Positions 1 through 7,915 of a stretch of 34,544 nt of DNA are shown here, in pieces. The DNA comes from JBEIVB01 sp040374085 (GTDB lineage: Bacteria; Bacteroidota; Bacteroidia; UBA4408). Position 1 is the stretch's first letter. Every line of letters starts with the position of its first letter. The notes under the pieces are model-generated. The model was given only the letters and a program-made list of their open reading frames with translations, did no database searches and had not been told where the DNA came from. The DNA is taken from contig JBEIVB010000017.1 in the NCBI GenBank assembly GCA_040374085.1, forward strand, positions 1-34,544. The letters are read 5' to 3'. A program made the position numbers and the translations under genes.

Positions 1-17
1 CCTGACGTCGCAGGGTG

Positions 18-76
18 TTTTTTTGTGTCCTTTCAGTCGCTCAAGCGAGCTTGGCTCCTTGCAGGACACAAAAAAA
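18..76. repeat. Long inverted repeat overlapping the tRNA terminator
   Basis: A perfect 14-bp inverted repeat pairs 18-31 (T-run, then GTGTCCT) with 63-76 (AGGACAC, then an A-run). A small CGCT/AGCG hairpin lies in the loop near 38-47. The A-run at 71-76 is also the left arm of the terminator hairpin at 71-97, so the two stems cannot form together in one RNA. The left side could be the end of a gene outside the window. Whether it is a second terminator or a switch cannot be told from the sequence. Confidence 0.6.
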
Positions 77-97
77 CCCGGCTTTGCCGGGTTTTTT
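71..97 (-). terminator. Intrinsic terminator after tRNA-Ser (bidirectional shape)
   Basis: A perfect 12-bp stem, 71-82 with 86-97, closes a 3-nt loop. Its GC core is CCCGGC/GCCGGG and it has A- and T-runs on both sides. On the minus strand it starts 7 nt after the encoded CCA of the tRNA and ends in a U-run, as expected for a tRNA terminator. It could also stop plus-strand transcription entering from the left. Confidence 0.85.
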
Positions 98-103
98 CTT
101 GTT

Positions 104-191
<88 letters not shown>

Positions 192-196
192 GAGGG

Positions 197-225
197 CAAA
201 TGTATGCCTTTCTTTTTTTCTGCAA
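197..225 (-). promoter_or_regulatory. Bacteroidota-type promoter of tRNA-Ser
   Basis: On the minus strand TTG (225-223) is followed by an 18-nt spacer and TACATTTG (204-197). This matches the TTG-N17-23-TAnnTTTG consensus of the Bacteroidota primary sigma factor. Only 5 nt separate the -7 box from the mature tRNA 5' end at 191, so transcription should start at or just before the tRNA. This site calibrates the other TAnnTTTG boxes in the window. Confidence 0.85.
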
Positions 226-341
226 GGGCGGTTTCTGCATTTTGGGCGGAAAATGCTGGTAATGAGGGGTGAAAAAGGCCCGTTGGCGCAGGTTGCAAGG
301 TCAATTGAGGATTTAGGAATAGAGTAGGGGGGCTTTTTGGC

Positions 342-349
342 TACCTTTG
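342..349 (+). promoter_or_regulatory. Candidate -7 box (TACCTTTG) for the GWxTD operon
   Basis: TACCTTTG lies 19 nt before the ATG at 369. No TTG is found at the usual -33 distance. The rest of the gap 192-368 shows nothing else recognisable. Confidence 0.5.
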
Positions 350-368
350 GAATCCTTTGTTTGTGCTC

Positions 369-1832
369 ATGAAAAACCTCGGTTTTCTTTTCTTATCCCT
401 TTTGCTGTCTCTGCGCGTTGTAGGGGGCAATCTGCCTGCTTCGGTGCATTTTTCCAATTTTCTTTCGCCCGAGAAAGGACCTTATGTAGAGGCATTGCTT
501 CAATTCCGGGGCATCAGCCTCACCTATGGTCCTGCCAATCCATCGGGCTTTCAGGCTGGAGTTCAGGTTAACATTACCTTCTCCAAAGGCGACACGATTG
601 TAGGCTTTGCGAAAACCCAAGTACTGGGCCCGGTGCTGAGCGATACCACCGGCATTCTGCCCGATTTCCTGCACGTAGAGCGCATCGCCCTTCCTGCCGG
701 AGCCTATCAGCTCGACATTGTCCTCACCGATGTGCATCGTCCGAGCCGCGTATTCAAACACAACCAAAACTATCCCATCAGCATAAACCCAAACCAGTGC
801 GGTTTCTCGAGCCTTCAGTTGCTGAAAAGCGCCGAGCCAAGCAGCGCGGCCGGTTCAATGGTAAAGAACGGGTTGGCCCTCGATCCTATGGTATCCAATT
901 TTGTGCCCGGAAGCATGGAGAACATCACCGTTTACGGCGAGCTGTACGGTTCGGAGCGCGTGATTCCTTTAGGAGAAAAGTTCGTGTTGGTGCACCGCCT
1001 GGTGGCCGACGACAAAACCACCAACACCCAAGATTACATTTCCTACAAGCGCTACGATGCAAAAGGCGTTTTGCCTTTCGTGCACACCTTCGATGTAAAA
1101 AAACTGCCATCCGGTAATTACGAATGGCTCGTGGAGTTGCGCGATGCCCGCAACGAGTTGAAGACCTCTCAGCGTGTGTTTTTTCAGCGTTCCAATCCAC
1201 AGCCCGCTTTGGCCATGCCCTACATCACACGTGAGTTTCCGGCCGATTCCACCTTCGCGTTTTCGGTGCATAACCTCGATACTATAAAAGAATTCATTGC
1301 CTGCACGCGTCCCATAGCCAACCGCGACGAGATCAGCACCGCCAAAAACGTGTTGGCCTCCAAAGACCTCAAGCTTTGCCAGAAATTCTTTTTAGGCTTC
1401 TGGCTCAAGCGCAACGGCACCGCGCCCGGAAAAGCCTGGAGCGATTACAAAGCCAAAGTAGACGAGGTTAACGATATGTTCAGCACCAGCATACAAAGAG
1501 GTTACACCACCGATAGGGGCCGGGTGTACCTTCAATACGGCAAGCCCGATTCGCGGAATGTATTTGAGCAAGATGCAGGCACCTATCCTTACGAAATATG
1601 GCAATTTTATAAATTGAACAACCGCACCAACCGCAGGTTCATCTTCTACAACCGCGAGCTGGCCACCAACCGCTGGGTGCTGCTGCATTCCGATGCCATT
1701 GGGGAGCGTCAGGAGCCCAACTGGCAGATGGTGCTGCAACAGCGCTCAGATTTCAACAACAACACCGATGTGCAGCAGGGCCGCGACTACTTCGGCAACC
1801 GCATCAACGAAAACTTCTCTACCCCACGCTGA
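369..1832 (+). CDS. GWxTD domain-containing secreted protein
   Basis: The protein has 487 residues from the ATG at 369. That start gives a signal peptide beginning MKNLGFLF; an upstream in-frame TTG at 357 would put four uncharged residues before it and is less likely. The last third carries the signature of the GWxTD family (GYTTDRGRVYLQYGKPD, about residues 378-394), in which the family Trp is Tyr. It is followed by a tryptophan-rich stretch with YEIWQFY. The first 280 residues look like beta-sandwich repeats. GWxTD proteins are common in Bacteroidota and have no firmly known role; an envelope location is inferred from the signal peptide. The stop codon overlaps the start of the glycosyltransferase by one base, so the two are probably translated together. 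Confidence 0.9.
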   Translation: MKNLGFLFLSLLLSLRVVGGNLPASVHFSNFLSPEKGPYVEALLQFRGISLTYGPANPSGFQAGVQVNITFSKGDTIVGFAKTQVLGPVLSDTTGILPDFLHVERIALPAGAYQLDIVLTDVHRPSRVFKHNQNYPISINPNQCGFSSLQLLKSAEPSSAAGSMVKNGLALDPMVSNFVPGSMENITVYGELYGSERVIPLGEKFVLVHRLVADDKTTNTQDYISYKRYDAKGVLPFVHTFDVKKLPSGNYEWLVELRDARNELKTSQRVFFQRSNPQPALAMPYITREFPADSTFAFSVHNLDTIKEFIACTRPIANRDEISTAKNVLASKDLKLCQKFFLGFWLKRNGTAPGKAWSDYKAKVDEVNDMFSTSIQRGYTTDRGRVYLQYGKPDSRNVFEQDAGTYPYEIWQFYKLNNRTNRRFIFYNRELATNRWVLLHSDAIGERQEPNWQMVLQQRSDFNNNTDVQQGRDYFGNRINENFSTPR

Positions 1833-2875
1833 TGGAGCAAATCCCTCGTTTGGCCATCGTGATCCTCAACTGGAACGGTAGGTCATGGTTGGAGCGCTTT
1901 CTGCCCGATGTGGTGCGGCACAGCCAACTGCCCGGCGTAGAGGTGATGGTGGCCGATAATGCCTCCACCGACGACTCCGTGGCCTGGCTTCAACGCGAAA
2001 TGCCCCAGGTACGCGTGGTGGTGAACCCAGAAAACGGAGGCTTTGCAGCGGGATATAACCAAGCACTGAAGCACATTGCGGCAGAGAACTACCTTTTGCT
2101 TAACAGCGATGTGGCCGTTCAGGAAGGATGGCTGGAGCCCCTTCTTAGTACCCTCAACCAGCACCCGCATTGGGCTGCCATCCAACCCAAAATAAAGGCA
2201 TTTCAGCAACCATCGTATTTTGAATACGCCGGTGCAGCCGGTGGTTTTATAGATCGAATGGGTTATCCCTTTTGCCGTGGCCGTTTCTTCGATGTTCTGG
2301 AGGAGGACCTCGGACAATACAACGACACCTGCGAGGTGTTCTGGGCCACCGGCGCAGCCATGCTCATTCGAGCCCGGGCGTTTTGGGAGGTGAACGGATT
2401 TGATGAGGAATTCTTTGCCCACATGGAAGAAATCGATCTTTGTTGGAGGCTGAAAAACGCCGGCTATGGAATTGGCTATTGCGGTCAATCGGTGGTGCAC
2501 CACGTAGGCGGCGGAACCCTCAGTGCGCTCAACCCAAGAAAGACCTACCTCAATTTTCGAAACAACCTTTTTCTTTTAACAAAAAATCTACCTCAGCGCA
2601 AGCTCTACCCGGTTCTGTTTCAGCGCATGCTCCTTGATGGCTTGGCTGCTGTGCGCTTCCTCTTGAAACGTCAGTTCCCCCATTTTAAAGCAGTTTGGCA
2701 AGCACACCGCGATTTTTACAAGGGGTTTGCTGCAATGAAGAAAAAGCGCAGCGTTGCTGGGCTGACATCCGGCAACGAACTGCCTTCCAAGGTTTATAAT
2801 AAACTGCTGATTGTACAATTTTTCGGGAAAGGGGTGAAACAGTTCTCCAAGCTCAAACCCAAGCACTTCACCTGA
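1832..2875 (+). CDS. Family 2 glycosyltransferase (rhamnosyltransferase-like)
   Basis: A GT-A fold glycosyltransferase of 347 residues. The N-terminus has the nucleotide-binding pattern VILNWNG (about 10-16) and DNASTDDS (42-49), then NPENGGFAAGYN (65-76) and the metal-binding variant NSDV (91-94). A later HMEEIDLCWR motif near residue 195 is typical of the WbbL/rhamnosyl branch. No membrane segment is obvious, so it should act at the cytoplasmic face of the membrane on a lipid-linked or polysaccharide acceptor. The donor sugar cannot be read from sequence. It starts on the stop codon of the GWxTD gene and ends on the start codon of mnmH, so it is the middle gene of a coupled trio. Confidence 0.92.
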   Translation: MEQIPRLAIVILNWNGRSWLERFLPDVVRHSQLPGVEVMVADNASTDDSVAWLQREMPQVRVVVNPENGGFAAGYNQALKHIAAENYLLLNSDVAVQEGWLEPLLSTLNQHPHWAAIQPKIKAFQQPSYFEYAGAAGGFIDRMGYPFCRGRFFDVLEEDLGQYNDTCEVFWATGAAMLIRARAFWEVNGFDEEFFAHMEEIDLCWRLKNAGYGIGYCGQSVVHHVGGGTLSALNPRKTYLNFRNNLFLLTKNLPQRKLYPVLFQRMLLDGLAAVRFLLKRQFPHFKAVWQAHRDFYKGFAAMKKKRSVAGLTSGNELPSKVYNKLLIVQFFGKGVKQFSKLKPKHFT

Positions 2876-3915
2876 TGGATGCACCCCTGATGTCTCCAAA
2901 GGAGGTGTTCTCCGGCTTACAAGCGTCCAATCTGTTGTTGATAGACGCGCGCAGCGAAGGGGAGTTCGCCAAGGGAAACATTCCAGGCTCTATAAACATC
3001 CCGCTGTTAAACAACGAGGACCGACACCTCATCGGCATCGAATACAAAACCAAAGGTCAGCAGGCCGCAGTGGATATGGGGTTCGAGCGGGTTGGTCCGC
3101 GATTCTCCTCCCTCATCCGCCGCGCACGAGAGGCCCACGGTGTCTATGGTAAGCCCCTGGTGGTGCTGTGTTGGCGGGGAGGCTTGCGCAGCCAGGTGTT
3201 GGCCTGGGTACTGCACACGGCCGGACTGCCTGTAGGCCGCTCCAAGGGAGGCTATAAGAACCTGCGAGGGCTGTTGCTGCAAACCTTTTCCAAACCCCTA
3301 GCATACTGCGTAGTGGCTGGCAAAACCGGAGCCGGAAAAACAGAAACGCTGCACGCCCTGCAACGCATGGGCCAACAGGTATGTGACCTAGAGGGCCTAG
3401 CCTCGCACCGAGGATCGGCATTTGGAGGTATAGGACTTGAACCACAACCCACCCAAGAGCAATTCGAGAACAACCTTGGACTGATGTTATTTGGCTTCCG
3501 TGAAGATAAACCGGTTTGGCTGGAACACGAGAGCCGCATGATTGGTCGCCTGTGTCTGCCGCCCCCTTTTTTCGAGACTATGCAAACGGCTCCGCATGTG
3601 GCCCTAGAGGTAGCCTTTGCCGAACGCAGCCTTCGCATTTTAAAAGACTACGGTAATTTTCCGATCCCTCGCCTCGAAGAAAGCACCCGCGCTCTTCAGC
3701 GCCGACTGGGCGGTTTGGCAGTCTCGGAATCGGTTCAGGCCCTACATGAGGGACGACTTCACGATTGGCTGAAACCGCTTTTGGATTATTACGACAAGGC
3801 CTACGACCAACACTGGCAAAACATCCCGGTCAATCTTCAACACGCGCTCAGCAACGGCAATACCCCCGAGGAACGTGCGCTTGAGCTTATGAAATGGCTT
3901 GAGGCAAACGGGTAA
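2875..3915 (+). CDS. mnmH: tRNA 2-selenouridine synthase MnmH
   Basis: A 346-residue protein with an N-terminal rhodanese domain and a C-terminal P-loop domain, the MnmH (SelU/YbbB) layout. The rhodanese catalytic loop is CWRGG, with Cys99. The Walker A motif is GKTGAGKT (about 149-156), followed by the family motif LEGLASHRGSAFG. MnmH converts 2-thiouridine at the tRNA wobble position to 2-selenouridine through a geranylated intermediate, using selenophosphate. SelD, which makes selenophosphate, is not in this window. The ATG overlaps the preceding TGA by one base. The last 29 bp overlap the end of the convergent mqnA gene. Confidence 0.95.
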   Translation: MDAPLMSPKEVFSGLQASNLLLIDARSEGEFAKGNIPGSINIPLLNNEDRHLIGIEYKTKGQQAAVDMGFERVGPRFSSLIRRAREAHGVYGKPLVVLCWRGGLRSQVLAWVLHTAGLPVGRSKGGYKNLRGLLLQTFSKPLAYCVVAGKTGAGKTETLHALQRMGQQVCDLEGLASHRGSAFGGIGLEPQPTQEQFENNLGLMLFGFREDKPVWLEHESRMIGRLCLPPPFFETMQTAPHVALEVAFAERSLRILKDYGNFPIPRLEESTRALQRRLGGLAVSESVQALHEGRLHDWLKPLLDYYDKAYDQHWQNIPVNLQHALSNGNTPEERALELMKWLEANG

Positions 3916-4660
3916 AAAGGTCCAGAAACAGACGCATGGCATCGCGCTTCCCTTCGTCTAGGTTATAGGATATAGCCTTGGTTAAATAGTGTTTCACATC
4001 GGTTTTGCCCCAATAGTGTGCCTGCTGTTCCGTTATGATGTCGGGCAATTGCTGCAGGCCGGTGTACAATGCCTGATTGAATGCTTGTAAAAACGTTGGC
4101 TCCAACGGTTTATTGGCCACCCAGGCCGCAAACACAAAAGGTAAGCCCGTGTAGGCATACCACTCATAGGCCAGATCCACCACCACCGGAAAATGTGCAG
4201 CCAATCCAAAAGTGCGGTCACCAATAACCACCCCACCGGTGTTGCCATGTATTTGGTTGATGTAATTCTGTGGAGCCGAAACAAAGGTCCAAGGATGCTT
4301 CCAATGGAAGTGATTCAACACCTGCACCAACGAAATGGAGGTTAGGGATTGGAAATCAAGTAAGATGCGATCGATTTCTTTCAGTGGCTTTTCTGCATAG
4401 ATGCAAACCGATTCCACAGACCGATCTGCGCCTATGCAATAGTCGGTAACCACCTCTGCATGCTTTAGGCTGGGAATAACGGCAACGGGAACCAAGCCCA
4501 GATCCACTTCATCCTTGGCTAAGGCCATGGCGCAATCTCGGGGATGCAGCAGGTGCAGTTCCGGCGCGGGGCCTTCCCATTGGGTGAAGGTCTCTATGCC
4601 CACACGAAAGGGGGTGGCGTTGAGGTAATCTACGCAGGCAATACGCACAGGTCGGTTCAT
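3887..4660 (-). CDS. mqnA: Chorismate dehydratase MqnA (menaquinone, futalosine pathway)
   Basis: A 257-residue protein of the MqnA/MqnD periplasmic-binding-like fold. The N-terminus RIACVDYLNATPF is the usual MqnA opening, followed by DLGLVPVAVIPSL and the SVCIYAEKPL segment. MqnA dehydrates chorismate to 3-(1-carboxyvinyloxy)benzoate, the first step of the futalosine route. Its presence suggests that the organism makes menaquinone this way rather than by the classical Men route. The gene follows the FAD oxidoreductase by 4 bp and must share its transcript. The 3' end overlaps mnmH on the other strand by 29 bp, and there is no terminator hairpin there. Confidence 0.9.
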   Translation of the reverse strand: MNRPVRIACVDYLNATPFRVGIETFTQWEGPAPELHLLHPRDCAMALAKDEVDLGLVPVAVIPSLKHAEVVTDYCIGADRSVESVCIYAEKPLKEIDRILLDFQSLTSISLVQVLNHFHWKHPWTFVSAPQNYINQIHGNTGGVVIGDRTFGLAAHFPVVVDLAYEWYAYTGLPFVFAAWVANKPLEPTFLQAFNQALYTGLQQLPDIITEQQAHYWGKTDVKHYLTKAISYNLDEGKRDAMRLFLDLFTRLPQAIS

Positions 4661-4664
4661 GAGA

Positions 4665-6275
4665 TCAATTCTTTATTATGGAATCGGCAATGGCCCATCC
4701 GTCCATAGCCGCCGAAACAATGCCTCCGGCATAACCCGCACCCTCTCCGGCCGGATAGAGGTTGTTGCATCCGGGATGATGCAAACCATCTTGGGTTCTG
4801 GGAATGCGCACCGGTGTGGAGGTGCGCGATTCTGTAGCAACCAGCACAGCATCGGGATGGTTATAGCCTTTCCATTTTTTTATTTGGTTGCCCAAGGCCT
4901 CACGCAAAGCCATGGAAATGCCCTGGGGAAAAATCGTTTGTAAATCAGCCGAAACAATGCCCGGCTGATAGGAGCATTGAGGCAATGTTTCGGACACCTT
5001 GCCGGCCACAAAATCTACCAGGCGCTGCGCAGGTGCCACCAAGGACCCGCCTCCGGCTGCGTAGGCCTTGCGCTCTATGATCTCCTGAAAGCGGAGTCCG
5101 GCCAGCGGCCCTTCGCTGGCATAGGGAACAAAATCTTCGTGCCCCACGGAAACCACGATGCCCGAGTTAGCAAAGGGGTTGTTGCGCTTGCTGGGCGACC
5201 AGCCGTTGGTTACCACCTCGCCCGGGCCGGTGGCACAGGCGGCAATGATGCCCCCCGGACACATGCAAAAGGAATACACGCCTCTACCACCCGATTGCTG
5301 CACCCAAGAATAGGCCGCTGGAGGGAGGTAGGTGCGTTTCTCTTCCCAATCGGAATGACTGCGGCAATGGTATAAGGTTCTGTCTATGGCCTCCTGAGGG
5401 TGCTCTATGCGCACACCTAATGCGAAGGGCTTGGCCTCCAACATCAACTGTTTGCGATACAACAAATGATATATGCTGCGGGCAGAATGTCCGGTGGCCA
5501 AGACCAACGCACTTAGCGCCAGCGATGTTGTTTTGCCACTGTCCACCTCGGTTAGGTGAGCAATGCGTATGGTACCGTCTGCTGCGCATTCCCAATCGGT
5601 AAGGGCGGTGCCAAACCGCACTTCGCCACCCCATTCTTCTACCTGCATGCGAATGCCGGTAACCACCGCGGGCAAATGGTTGGTGCCGATGTGGGGGTGG
5701 GCATTCACCAAAATATCTGGGTGCGCACCATGGGCCACCAATACGTTCAGGATGGTTTCAACACTGCCCCTTTTTTTGCTGCGGGTGTATAGTTTGCCGT
5801 CGGAATAGGTGCCGGCACCGCCTTCTCCGAAACAATAGTTTGAATAGGGATTCACTTCTCCGCTTCGGTTCAACTGAGCCAGATCCCGGCGCCGAGCCCG
5901 CACGTCTTTGCCTTGCTCCACCACCACTACCTTATGTCCTTGCTGCGCCAGACGGTAGGCGGCAAACAAGCCAGCAGGTCCGGCGCCCACCACCAACACA
6001 GGCTCCTGCGCTGGCCTGCCAACACTCTCGGAAACACGGTGGGGGCTGGGTGCAGCGGGCACATTTTCCAGCACCACACGCAAGCGAAATACCTCCGGAA
6101 CCTGGCGCGCATCGAGGCTTCTCTTTACCGTGTGAAAGGGCCCTTCATAAGCTCCATGCAAGTTCAGCGCCTTGCCCAAAGCCAGACGAACGCTGCTTTC
6201 CGAGAGTCCGGCGCGGGCTTCAACCGATATTTCGATCTCGTGTTTCAAGGTAAAAGGAGGGCCAAGATAGGGCAT
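4665..6275 (-). CDS. FAD-dependent oxidoreductase (COG2509 type)
   Basis: A 536-residue protein. The first 70 residues form a small alpha/beta domain usual in this family. A dinucleotide-binding motif VVGAGPAG follows (about 95-102), then the conserved CFGEGGAGTYSDGKLYTR segment and a long flavoprotein body ending in YPAGEGAGYAGGI. These features match the uncharacterised NAD(P)/FAD-dependent dehydrogenases of COG2509. Substrate and partner are unknown. It is the first gene of a pair with mqnA, which could hint at quinone or aromatic metabolism, but the family also occurs away from menaquinone genes. Its start lies inside the divergent adk promoter region. Confidence 0.85.
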   Translation of the reverse strand: MPYLGPPFTLKHEIEISVEARAGLSESSVRLALGKALNLHGAYEGPFHTVKRSLDARQVPEVFRLRVVLENVPAAPSPHRVSESVGRPAQEPVLVVGAGPAGLFAAYRLAQQGHKVVVVEQGKDVRARRRDLAQLNRSGEVNPYSNYCFGEGGAGTYSDGKLYTRSKKRGSVETILNVLVAHGAHPDILVNAHPHIGTNHLPAVVTGIRMQVEEWGGEVRFGTALTDWECAADGTIRIAHLTEVDSGKTTSLALSALVLATGHSARSIYHLLYRKQLMLEAKPFALGVRIEHPQEAIDRTLYHCRSHSDWEEKRTYLPPAAYSWVQQSGGRGVYSFCMCPGGIIAACATGPGEVVTNGWSPSKRNNPFANSGIVVSVGHEDFVPYASEGPLAGLRFQEIIERKAYAAGGGSLVAPAQRLVDFVAGKVSETLPQCSYQPGIVSADLQTIFPQGISMALREALGNQIKKWKGYNHPDAVLVATESRTSTPVRIPRTQDGLHHPGCNNLYPAGEGAGYAGGIVSAAMDGWAIADSIIKN

Positions 6276-6306
6276 TTGCGGGGGTTGGACCTGCGCCTTA
6301 TCTTTG
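6276..6306 (+). promoter_or_regulatory. Promoter of adk-obgE
   Basis: TTG (6276-6278) is followed by a 20-nt spacer and TATCTTTG (6299-6306), an exact match to the Bacteroidota consensus. Transcription should start near 6312, about 22 nt before the adk ATG. The -33 box directly abuts the start codon of the divergent FAD oxidoreductase gene (its CAT occupies 6273-6275). Confidence 0.8.
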
Positions 6307-6333
6307 GGTACGCTTTACCACAACCCCCACGCC

Positions 6334-6912
6334 ATGTTAAACCTTGTGCTGTTTGGTCCTCCCGGTGCCGGAAAAGGTACCCAAAGTGCCCTGTTAATCA
6401 AACGTTTTGGCCTCATGCACCTCTCCACCGGCGACTTGCTCCGAGCCGAGATTACCGCGGGCACTGCCCTTGGGTTGGAAGCCAAAACCCTCATGGACAA
6501 AGGCATTCTGGTGCCCGATGCGGTGGTTATTGGCATGATTGCCTCGCGCATGGAGCAGAACCCCGATGCCAAAGGATTCATCTTCGATGGGTTCCCCCGC
6601 ACTACGGCTCAAGCGGAAGCTCTGGATAACCTTTTGAGCGATAAAGGAACCCTCATACACCTCATGATTGCGCTGGAGGTAGAGGACGAAGAGCTTACCC
6701 GTCGTCTCCTCAACCGGGGCAAGGAAAGCGGCAGACCCGACGACCAAGACGAAAGCATCATTCGGCAGCGGGTACAGGAATACAACGCAAAAACATTACC
6801 CCTTAAAAGTTATTATGAGGGTCAAGGTAAGTTCACCGGTATTTCCGGTATTGGAAGCATTGAAGAAATTTTCGGCTCCATCTGCCAGGTGGTAGAAGGA
6901 GTAAACGCATAA
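6334..6912 (+). CDS. adk: Adenylate kinase
   Basis: The protein has 192 residues from the ATG at 6334. The in-frame TTG at 6304 lies within the promoter -7 box and cannot be the start. The P-loop is GPPGAGKGTQ near the N-terminus, followed by the AMP-binding LSTGDLLR and the FDGFPRT segment. The LID is the short form without a zinc site (RGKESGRPDDQDE). The enzyme interconverts ATP plus AMP with two ADP in the cytoplasm. It is followed by obgE after one base, so the two are co-transcribed. Confidence 0.97.
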   Translation: MLNLVLFGPPGAGKGTQSALLIKRFGLMHLSTGDLLRAEITAGTALGLEAKTLMDKGILVPDAVVIGMIASRMEQNPDAKGFIFDGFPRTTAQAEALDNLLSDKGTLIHLMIALEVEDEELTRRLLNRGKESGRPDDQDESIIRQRVQEYNAKTLPLKSYYEGQGKFTGISGIGSIEEIFGSICQVVEGVNA

Positions 6913-6913
6913 G

Positions 6914-7915
6914 ATGGGCGATAGCAATTTTGTTGATTACGTAAAAATCAACTGCCGCTCCGGCAAAGGAGGAAAAGGTTCAACACACCTGCACAGAGAT
7001 AAGTCAACCGCCAAAGGCGGACCCGACGGAGGTGATGGTGGCAGAGGTGGACACGTGATTGTGCGCGGCAGCAGCCAACTTTGGACTCTGTTGCATTTGA
7101 AATACCGCAAACATGTTATAGCCGAAGCCGGCGGCGATGGAAGCTCGGCCTTGAAAAGTGGCCGTTTTGGGAAGGACGAAATTGTGGAGGTTCCATTGGG
7201 CACCATTGCGAAAGATGCCGAAACCGGAGCGGTGCTGTTCGAGGTTACCTCCGAAGGCGAAGAGCACATCATTGCCAAAGGTGGCCGAGGCGGACTGGGC
7301 AACAACCACTTCAAATCCTCCACCCTTCAAACGCCTCGCTTTGCCCAGCCCGGAGAACCGGGGGAAGAAGGCTGGAAAATCCTCGAGCTGAAAATTTTGG
7401 CTGATGTGGGCCTTGTTGGATTTCCCAATGCCGGTAAATCCACCCTGCTGAGCGTGGTTTCCGCCGCCAAACCCGAAATTGCCGATTACCCTTTCACCAC
7501 CCTCGTTCCCAACCTCGGCATTGTAGGCTATCGCGACTATCGCTCTTTTGTTATGGCCGATATTCCGGGCATCATCGAAGGGGCAGCAGAGGGGCGTGGC
7601 TTGGGCTTGCGCTTCTTGCGTCATATTGAGCGCAACAGCGTGCTGCTCTTTACCGTGCCCTGCGATGCCGACAGCATTTCGGGTCAATACCGAATACTGC
7701 TCAAAGAATTGGAGCAATACAACCCCGAGCTGCTGCACAAGCGAAGAGTCTTGGCCATTACCAAATGCGACCTTCTAGATGAAGAGCTCATGCGCATGCT
7801 GAAGCGCACCTTGCCCAAAAAAATAAAGTCGGTGTTTATTTCGGCCGTTAGCGGCATGGGTATTCAGGAGTTGAAGGATGTGCTGTGGGATACCATCAAC
7901 AACCCCGAGGCTTAA
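6914..7915 (+). CDS. obgE: Obg/CgtA GTPase
   Basis: A 333-residue protein with the glycine-rich Obg fold at the N-terminus (SGKGGKGS, GGPDGGDGGRGG, about 17-46). The GTPase domain has G1 GFPNAGKST (169-177), G3 DIPG (216-219) and G4 TKCD (283-286) where many GTPases have NKxD. There is no clear C-terminal OCT domain, as is usual in Bacteroidota. Obg binds the large ribosomal subunit during assembly and responds to guanine nucleotide levels. It lies one base behind adk. Its last 4 bp overlap the convergent aroE. Confidence 0.96.
   Translation: MGDSNFVDYVKINCRSGKGGKGSTHLHRDKSTAKGGPDGGDGGRGGHVIVRGSSQLWTLLHLKYRKHVIAEAGGDGSSALKSGRFGKDEIVEVPLGTIAKDAETGAVLFEVTSEGEEHIIAKGGRGGLGNNHFKSSTLQTPRFAQPGEPGEEGWKILELKILADVGLVGFPNAGKSTLLSVVSAAKPEIADYPFTTLVPNLGIVGYRDYRSFVMADIPGIIEGAAEGRGLGLRFLRHIERNSVLLFTVPCDADSISGQYRILLKELEQYNPELLHKRRVLAITKCDLLDEELMRMLKRTLPKKIKSVFISAVSGMGIQELKDVLWDTINNPEA

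Noticed and set aside
5913..6629. Plus-strand open frame of 238 codons across the FAD gene and adk
   Set aside because: It overlaps two well-supported genes in other frames, has no family motif, and crosses the adk promoter.
7004..7738. Minus-strand open frame of 244 codons opposite obgE
   Set aside because: It is an antisense shadow of a complete Obg GTPase.
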